From Chloroflexota bacterium (GTDB lineage Bacteria; Chloroflexota; Dehalococcoidia; JACQUE01), in NCBI GenBank assembly GCA_016210425.1, contig JACQUE010000068.1, positions 1-5,229 of the forward strand: a DNA stretch of 5,229 bases, in the 5' to 3' direction. Position 1 is the stretch's first letter, and each line of letters opens with the position of its first letter. The notes under the pieces are model-generated. The model searched no databases and was not told the DNA's origin. It was given only the letters and a program-made list of their open reading frames with translations. The translations under genes were made by a program, and so were the position numbers. This document shows positions 1 to 3,969 of the stretch, piece after piece.

Positions 1-6
1 AGCGCC

Positions 7-12
7 ACCTCC
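7..12 (-). promoter_or_regulatory. Strong Shine-Dalgarno site for a gene off the left edge
   Basis: On the - strand these bases read GGAGGT, inside GGGGAGGTGG. Only six bases remain before the window ends, so a start codon at normal spacing would fall at or just beyond position 1. Together with the promoter at 28-56 this indicates a leftward gene, divergent from moeA, whose coding sequence is not visible. Its product cannot be inferred. Confidence 0.6.
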
Positions 13-13
13 C

Positions 14-29
14 CTGATCCTGGGATCAG
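14..29. promoter_or_regulatory. 16-bp palindrome, candidate repressor operator
   Basis: CTGATCCTGGGATCAG has perfect 7-base arms around a central TG. It is centred near 21.5, which is where transcription from the leftward promoter at 28-56 should begin, and it overlaps the edge of the -10 box. A dimeric repressor bound here would block the polymerase. It is unlikely to be a terminator because the gap between the arms is only two bases and no T-run follows on either strand. The binding protein is unknown; autoregulation by the leftward gene is one possibility. Confidence 0.4.
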
Positions 30-56
30 AATAGGGTTACCGGCAGGGGATGTCAA
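28..56 (-). promoter_or_regulatory. Near-consensus sigma70-type promoter reading leftward
   Basis: On the - strand there is a perfect -35 box TTGACA (51-56), a spacer of exactly 17 bases, and a -10 box TATTCT (28-33) matching TATAAT at four of six positions. Initiation would be expected near position 21, giving a leader of only about 20 bases before the start codon. The downstream ribosome binding site in the right orientation supports it. Other sigma-factor families are not excluded, and no transcript evidence is available. Confidence 0.6.
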
Positions 57-99
57 GAAAGAATCTCTGGCTTGTAGATGGTCTACGATTATGTCAGTA

Positions 100-131
100 G
101 TTGCCTATTCTCAATGGTTGCCTGTTCTCAA
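100..131. repeat. Two-copy direct repeat, 17-base period
   Basis: GTTGCCTATTCTCAA (100-114) and GTTGCCTGTTCTCAA (117-131) differ at one base and are separated by two bases. The repeat lies between the leftward promoter and the rightward promoter candidate, so it could be a tandem binding site for a regulator. A third partial TTCTCA occurs at 172-177, and the inverted core TTGAGA occurs at 148-153. With only two copies, a chance local duplication is also possible. Confidence 0.5.
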
Positions 132-171
132 CCGACCTCACCCCCTCTTGAGACCCATTATCTCCGGCATC

Positions 172-201
172 TTCTCATCACGTAGCTCCTGGTGATAGAA
201 T
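172..201 (+). promoter_or_regulatory. Candidate promoter of moeA
   Basis: The -10 box TAGAAT (196-201) matches consensus at five of six positions. It is preceded by TG one base upstream (193-194), the extended -10 arrangement. A weaker -35 candidate TTCTCA (172-177, four of six) lies 18 bases upstream. Initiation near 208 would leave a leader of about 137 bases before moeA. This is a consensus match only; another promoter in the same region cannot be excluded. Confidence 0.4.
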
Positions 202-309
202 AGCTCGATGGAAAGCTAGAAAACCTCGCCTTGCCATTCCCCAGCGCAATTCATGATCTAAGGCGCGTCCTTCACTACGCAGCAGGCTGAAGAGGGACGA
301 GAATCTAAC

Positions 310-335
310 TTTCCTTAGCTGATGAAACAAGGAAA
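310..335 (+). promoter_or_regulatory. Hairpin enclosing the moeA ribosome binding site
   Basis: TTTCCTT (310-316) is exactly complementary to AAGGAAA (329-335), with a 12-base loop between. The 3' arm contains AAGGA, the best Shine-Dalgarno match upstream of the moeA ATG at 345, at an 11-base spacing. If formed, the stem would reduce ribosome access. It has seven pairs, only two of them G-C, so it would be marginally stable. A regulatory role is inference. Confidence 0.3.
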
Positions 336-344
336 AGAGCCGGA

Positions 345-1622
345 ATGATCAGCGTAGAGGAAGCCCTGGCGAAAATCCTGGCTGTGGTCCCTGTCCTGGA
401 CGCTGAGGAAAATCCCCTCCTTGAGTGCCTTGGCCAGGTGCTGGCCGAGGACGTCGCAGCTCCAGTTAACGTCCCTGCGATGGATAACTCATCCATGGAC
501 GGCTACGCCGTAAGAGCGGAAGACATCCGGGGGGCAGCGCCGGCAACCTCCAGTGTCCTGACGGTAATCGGGGAGACTCCGGCCGGCAAGGTGCCGGACC
601 AGGAGGTGCTGCCCGGTACAGCGGTGCGTATTATGACGGGGGCTCCGCTGCCGGCCGGCGCGGACGCCGTGGTCCCCTTCGAGAGCACCGACGAGGAGCA
701 GCAGAGGGCAGCAGGGAGCGGGCGCATCGGGCGTATCGCCGTGCTAAAGGAGCTGCGGCCGGGGGCGAACATTCGGCGGGCCGGCGAGGACATCAGGCAG
801 GGGCAGGTGGTGCTTAAGGCCGGCACTCTGTTGCGCCCCGCCGAGATCGGCGTCCTGGCGTCCCTGGGCAAGCAGCGGGCGAGGGTCATAAGGCGCCCGG
901 TCGTTGCCGTGCTGGCGACAGGCGACGAGCTTCTGGAGCCAGGGGAGCCTCTTGCGCCCGCCAAGATCTACAACAGCAACGCCTACAGCCTGGCAGCCCA
1001 GATCGCACGCTATGGCGGCATCCCAAAGGTGCTGGGCATCGCTCGGGACACGGTGGAGGACCTCACCGAGAAGATCCGGCGGGGTATGGATAGCGACATG
1101 CTCCTCACCTCAGCCGGGGTATCCCGGGGCGACTACGATATCGTCAAGGACGTCCTTGCCCGGCACGGCGAGATAGCCTTCTGGACAATCAGGATGCGCC
1201 CCGGCAAGCCAATGGCTTTTGGGCTGCTTGAGAGCAGGCAGCCGGACGGATCGGTGCGAAAGGTGCCGCACCTCGGCCTACCCGGCAACCCGGTCAGCTC
1301 CATGGTCACCTTCGAGCTCTATGCCCGCCCGGCGATCCTCAAGATGCTCGGCCGCTCGGCCCCCGCCCGGCCGTCCGTCTTGGCCACGCTTCGGGGGCGC
1401 CTTGTCAACACCGATGGGCGCCGCGTGTACGCCAGGGTGGTGGTAACGCAGGATGAGGAGCGCTTCATCGCTCGCCCCACCAGCGACCAGAGCTCCGGAG
1501 TCCTGACATCAATGGCCTTGGCCAACGGCCTTGCTATCGTCCCCGAGAATAGACCGGCTGTCGGAGACGGAGAAACGGTGGAAGTGCAGATGCTGGACTG
1601 GAGCCGGGAGCCCTGGGCTTAG
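345..1622 (+). CDS. moeA: Molybdopterin molybdenumtransferase (MoeA)
   Basis: This cytoplasmic enzyme inserts molybdate into adenylylated molybdopterin, the last step of basic molybdenum cofactor synthesis. At 425 residues it has normal family length and all three regions: a MoeA N-terminal domain (about 1-170), the MogA-like molybdopterin-binding domain (about 185-325) and the C-terminal domain (about 343-418). Visible family motifs are DNSSMDGYAV (47-56), RIMTGAPLPAGADAVV (95-110), RAGEDI (145-150), TGDEL (192-196), TSAGVSRGDYD (255-265), MRPGKPMAFG (284-293) and GLPGNP (311-316). The acidic and threonine positions usual for this enzyme (D52, T98, E195, D251) are present. The usual SGGVS glycine is Ala257, a mild substitution. 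The ATG at 345 is preferred because it opens directly on the conserved N-terminus and has AAGGA upstream; the ATG at 322 is out of frame. No other cofactor gene or molybdoenzyme is in the window. The following gene is 30 bases away and probably cotranscribed. Confidence 0.96.
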   Translation: MISVEEALAKILAVVPVLDAEENPLLECLGQVLAEDVAAPVNVPAMDNSSMDGYAVRAEDIRGAAPATSSVLTVIGETPAGKVPDQEVLPGTAVRIMTGAPLPAGADAVVPFESTDEEQQRAAGSGRIGRIAVLKELRPGANIRRAGEDIRQGQVVLKAGTLLRPAEIGVLASLGKQRARVIRRPVVAVLATGDELLEPGEPLAPAKIYNSNAYSLAAQIARYGGIPKVLGIARDTVEDLTEKIRRGMDSDMLLTSAGVSRGDYDIVKDVLARHGEIAFWTIRMRPGKPMAFGLLESRQPDGSVRKVPHLGLPGNPVSSMVTFELYARPAILKMLGRSAPARPSVLATLRGRLVNTDGRRVYARVVVTQDEERFIARPTSDQSSGVLTSMALANGLAIVPENRPAVGDGETVEVQMLDWSREPWA

Positions 1623-1639
1623 GAATAATCTAGATCAGT

Positions 1640-1644
1640 GGAGG
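1640..1644 (+). promoter_or_regulatory. Shine-Dalgarno site that decides the start of the next gene
   Basis: GGAGG lies 8 bases upstream of the ATG at 1653. The alternative in-frame start, GTG at 1638, overlaps this site and has no good ribosome binding site of its own. The ATG is therefore preferred, making the protein five residues shorter than the longest frame. Confidence 0.75.
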
Positions 1645-1652
1645 CATCAAAG

Positions 1653-2204
1653 ATGACGTTTTCGCCAGATGACGATGTCGAGGAAAGGACGTCTGGTGAA
1701 GCCGCAACGGGCGGCGAAGATGTTCCGGCTGAGGAGAAGCCGCCTCGCTACAAAATAGACCTGCAGTGGTACGCCGAGAACAACCGCTCATTCAAGGCGA
1801 TGGCGCAGAGCCGCATGTGCCGTTCATGTCGGGGCCGGCTTGGCACCAGCGTAGAAGAAAGCCTGCCGAGGGAAGATGCTAAAACGGGTAAGGTGACCTT
1901 CGAGACCAGAGTGACTACTTATGGGGGCGACCCCCTCGCCATAATCCCCAACTGCTGCTCGCAGAAGGAGGATTACATCACCCCTAATCTCCCCCTCGTG
2001 GAGACGATATTCCGCGTCTTCCTGGCCAATGGTAACCAGCCCGCCACCCCTCAGGAAGTGACGGACAGGCTGCGGCATTGGCTGACAATCATTCGCGTAA
2101 CGCCAGAGATAGCGCAGCGCCTCATGGAAAACGATAGCTACTATGGCCTGCAGCCAGTGCCGGAGTCGGTGGTGGCAGGGACTGGAGCTAAAGAGGAAGA
2201 CTAG
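1653..2204 (+). CDS. Uncharacterised 183-residue protein with CxxC and CC cysteines
   Basis: I cannot assign a function. From the ATG at 1653 the first 30 or so residues are acidic and probably disordered. A conserved-looking core begins at RYKIDLQWYAENNRSF, followed by a CRSC pair (residues 56 and 59) and an NCC pair (101 and 102). These four cysteines could form one zinc site or a redox or Fe-S site. After this, PLVETIFRVFLANGNQPATP and the next helix-like stretch resemble a small winged-helix fold, and the protein ends in a polar tail. It has no signal peptide or membrane segment, so it is probably cytoplasmic. It resembles short proteins I associate with Chloroflexota, from memory only. 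It follows moeA by 30 bases with no visible terminator, so it is likely cotranscribed; a link to molybdenum metabolism is only suggested by position. An alternative GTG start at 1638 would add five residues. Confidence 0.85.
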   Translation: MTFSPDDDVEERTSGEAATGGEDVPAEEKPPRYKIDLQWYAENNRSFKAMAQSRMCRSCRGRLGTSVEESLPREDAKTGKVTFETRVTTYGGDPLAIIPNCCSQKEDYITPNLPLVETIFRVFLANGNQPATPQEVTDRLRHWLTIIRVTPEIAQRLMENDSYYGLQPVPESVVAGTGAKEED

Positions 2205-2220
2205 GACAGAGGACGATATG

Positions 2221-3441
2221 CTATTCGCCGGTGAGGCCGATGCGGCTTATCTCGCTGTCGAAGTCCCAGCCTGAGGCGCCAACCTGTATGCCGACCAGGT
2301 GCTGGGGCTTCGGCAGCAGGTTCATCAGGTTGTCGGGTAGCGTGTATTCCACCCACTCGCCCTGCGGTATCTTTGTCCCCGTATCGGTCCGGTTGCCGTC
2401 CTTGTTCTGGTAATATAAGCTGTAATCCTGGAAGGACTGGCCGCCCGGGAAGCGGTAGTCGATGCGGACCATCAGCGGGTACTCAGAGCCCATATAGCCG
2501 CCGCCGGGTAGACTCTGGTTGATGAGCTTCATCCGCAGCGTAAGCTTCAGCGACGAGAACTCGGATACGTCGCGGTCCATCTCCTGGAAGAGGAAGATAC
2601 CGAAGTGAGTGCCCCGGCTGTCGGCGCGGGTGAAGCGCATTGCCAGCCGTCCCTCGTCGATATTCCGCTCCACTTTCCCCTCCACACCTTGCCCCTCTTG
2701 GAAGCCATACTCCCGCAGCACCTGCCAGCCCGATGTCCCCTGAGCGAAGTCGCCATTGAAGACCAACTCCTCCTGTAGGGGCATCGGCGTGCTGGGAGTC
2801 TGTTTCGGCCCCGCTTGCGACCACTCCCCCTCCTTCAAACTGACCGTCTGCCCCGCGGCAGTCATAACGGCGTTGCCCCTCTCCCTCACGTGGAGGACTG
2901 CCATATCCCCATCTATCTTCGCGGAGAAACTGCCTTCGGAGAGGGACATCCGAGCGGTGGGCATGAGCAGTGCAAAGTGGCGCTGTACACCATCGGGAGA
3001 AACGGCGACACCAAGCTGGAGCTTGCCACGCGTTTGAGAGAGGACGATGGATTGCCGACGGGATGAGAACCTGGAGGACCAGCTTTTCTTGATTTGCAAC
3101 TCCGTACCGGAGAAGACGCGGATAGTGCTGCCATCGAAGAGGGAGATGAAAGCCTGGGCATTCGCATCTGTCTTAATGCTATCGCCCTTCTTGAGGACCA
3201 TCTCGGGATCGGCGCTGGCCCAGGAGCCCTCGCCATCGCGCCGGACGAGGACGGTGCCGTCGAGGACGGTCAGGCTGGCATTTCGGGAGTCGACTGCGGT
3301 GTCGCGATACCAGAAAGCGCCGAGAACGGCACCGGCAATCAGGAGGCAGAAGAGGATAAAGGAGACCCAGATAACCCCCCACGCAAGGGCCTCGCGCCGG
3401 CGAATGGCGGCACTGGAGGCAAGCTCTTCAGAACTTAACAT
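2221..3441 (-). CDS. Membrane-anchored FecR-domain protein with C-terminal galactose-binding-like region
   Basis: This 406-residue protein has a short basic N-terminus (RRRE at 14-17) and one hydrophobic segment (about 20-44), then a long soluble part. That predicts a signal anchor with the C-terminus outside the membrane. Residues about 56-210 fit the FecR domain: DGTVLVRRDGEGSW (61-74), LKKGDSIKTDANAQAFISLF (83-102) and DGSTIRVF (103-110). After a Pro/Thr linker (211-222), ELVFNGDFAQGTSGW (225-239) and the beta-rich sequence to the end look like a galactose-binding or carbohydrate-binding beta sandwich. Classical FecR relays iron-citrate sensing to an ECF sigma factor. Here there is no cytoplasmic anti-sigma domain and no sigma gene nearby, so signalling is not supported; cell-surface or glycan binding is an inference. 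The ATG overlaps the end of the acylphosphatase gene by 14 bases and has only a weak GGGG upstream, which fits translational coupling. Confidence 0.88.
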   Translation of the reverse strand: MLSSEELASSAAIRRREALAWGVIWVSFILFCLLIAGAVLGAFWYRDTAVDSRNASLTVLDGTVLVRRDGEGSWASADPEMVLKKGDSIKTDANAQAFISLFDGSTIRVFSGTELQIKKSWSSRFSSRRQSIVLSQTRGKLQLGVAVSPDGVQRHFALLMPTARMSLSEGSFSAKIDGDMAVLHVRERGNAVMTAAGQTVSLKEGEWSQAGPKQTPSTPMPLQEELVFNGDFAQGTSGWQVLREYGFQEGQGVEGKVERNIDEGRLAMRFTRADSRGTHFGIFLFQEMDRDVSEFSSLKLTLRMKLINQSLPGGGYMGSEYPLMVRIDYRFPGGQSFQDYSLYYQNKDGNRTDTGTKIPQGEWVEYTLPDNLMNLLPKPQHLVGIQVGASGWDFDSEISRIGLTGE

Positions 3442-3709
3442 CGAAGCCCCGGTAGCCCGCGGGCGCTGCCCATTCGGCCTCCACGCGCTCGACGATCGCT
3501 CCCAGCGGGCCCGTGTACAGGAGCTTCAGCAGTTCCTCCAGCCGCTCCCGCTCACCCTCCGCCTCCACCTCCACGACCCTGCCGCCGGCAAGGTTCCTCA
3601 CGTAGCCCGCGAGGTCCAGGCGTCCGGCCTCCTGCAGCACGAAAGCCCGAAAGCCAACTCGTTGCACTCTGCCATGGACCTTGGCCACCAGACGCGCTTG
3701 TCCATTCAC
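3428..3709 (-). CDS. acyP: Acylphosphatase
   Basis: This small cytoplasmic enzyme hydrolyses carboxyl-phosphate bonds such as acetyl or carbamoyl phosphate. At 93 residues it has the typical length and covers the whole domain. The phosphate-binding loop VHGRVQRVGFR (11-21) contains the catalytic Arg21, and GYVRNLAGG (35-43) contains the catalytic Asn39. The usual VQGVGFR reads VQRVGFR, a tolerated variant. It begins with GTG at 3709, since no ATG in frame gives the full N-terminal strand. GAGGAG at 3723-3728 is a Shine-Dalgarno candidate, but the 13-base spacing is long. The gene starts 10 bases after the 46-residue gene and overlaps the FecR-domain gene by 14 bases, so all three probably share a transcript. 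Its physiological substrate here is unknown, as for most bacterial homologues. Confidence 0.94.
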   Translation of the reverse strand: MNGQARLVAKVHGRVQRVGFRAFVLQEAGRLDLAGYVRNLAGGRVVEVEAEGERERLEELLKLLYTGPLGAIVERVEAEWAAPAGYRGFDVKF

Positions 3710-3719
3710 CTGCCCAGCA

Positions 3720-3860
3720 TCACTCCTCTGAAGCCGGCTTGCGATGCTTCGGCACCACTTCGATAGGTGGCTGGGGGACTATGGTGGATATCGAGGGGGC
3801 CTTGTGCTCGCTCTTCTTCGGTTTCTTTGCCTCCCTCGCGGCTTTGTCCCGTTTACCCAT
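3720..3860 (-). CDS. Small basic, proline-rich 46-residue protein
   Basis: This is a short gene easily missed by length cut-offs. The ATG at 3860 has GGAGGG seven bases upstream, the strongest ribosome binding site of the leftward cluster. The product begins MGKRDKAAREAKKPKKSEHK, a highly charged Lys/Arg stretch, and continues with a Pro-rich second half (PQPPIEVVPKHRKP) ending in SEE. There are no cysteines, no hydrophobic segment and no known domain, so it is probably disordered and could bind nucleic acid or another polyanion. I recall similar MGKRDK...KKPKK small proteins in Chloroflexota genomes but cannot verify this here. It lies 10 bases upstream of acyP and downstream of a promoter candidate, so it may be the first gene of a three-gene operon. 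Its function is unknown. Confidence 0.75.
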   Translation of the reverse strand: MGKRDKAAREAKKPKKSEHKAPSISTIVPQPPIEVVPKHRKPASEE

Positions 3861-3867
3861 AGCTACA

Positions 3868-3873
3868 CCCTCC
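3868..3873 (-). promoter_or_regulatory. Shine-Dalgarno site of the small gene
   Basis: On the - strand these bases read GGAGGG, seven bases before the ATG at 3860. This near-ideal site and spacing is the main evidence that the 46-residue frame is translated. Confidence 0.7.
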
Positions 3874-3925
3874 ACATATTAGTTGCGTCATGCGAGCATG
3901 GCGGGCGCTTCACTTGCCAAGAACG

Positions 3926-3954
3926 AGTCTAGCAAAACGGATAGAGGGTGTAAA
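3926..3954 (-). promoter_or_regulatory. Candidate promoter for the small gene-acyP-FecR cluster
   Basis: In the 109-base gap after aroB, the - strand carries TTTACA (3949-3954, five of six matches to the -35 consensus), a 17-base spacer and TAGACT (3926-3931, four of six to the -10 consensus). Initiation near 3919 would give a leader of about 59 bases. No terminator for aroB is visible in the gap, so read-through from aroB could also feed the cluster. Confidence 0.45.
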
Positions 3955-3969
3955 GAATGCCGGTCACCA

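Larger units (their letters stand above)
1..344. other. Intergenic control region, apparently divergent
   Basis: I find no credible gene here. The region is visibly less GC-rich than the flanking coding sequence. It holds a leftward promoter with a palindrome over its expected start point, a ribosome binding site for a gene lying off the left edge, a 15-base direct repeat, a rightward promoter candidate and the leader of moeA. One rightward frame is open from the edge to a TGA at 193-195, but it has no ribosome binding site and no recognisable protein character. No molybdenum-cofactor riboswitch-like structure was recognised in the moeA leader. Confidence 0.6.

Noticed and set aside
1..195. 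A rightward frame open from the left edge to TGA at 193-195, possibly the tail of an upstream gene
   Set aside because: The translation has no recognisable motif, its base composition is poorer in GC than the true genes, and it overlaps a strong leftward promoter and its operator on the other strand.
208..344. A molybdenum-cofactor riboswitch in the moeA leader
   Set aside because: I could not recognise the conserved multi-stem structure by eye; only a short weak hairpin near the start codon is visible.
1638..1640. GTG as start of the Cys-protein gene
   Set aside because: It overlaps the GGAGG that is ideally spaced for the ATG at 1653, and it has no ribosome binding site of its own.
3047..3766. 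A 239-residue + strand frame across the FecR-domain, acyP and small genes
   Set aside because: It is antisense to three supported genes, rich in Arg/Ser/Pro as expected for a shadow in GC-rich DNA, and has no family motif.
3889..3900. CATGCGAGCATG palindrome in the gap downstream of aroB as a terminator
   Set aside because: It has only four or five pairs, a loop of four or two bases, and no T-run on either strand.
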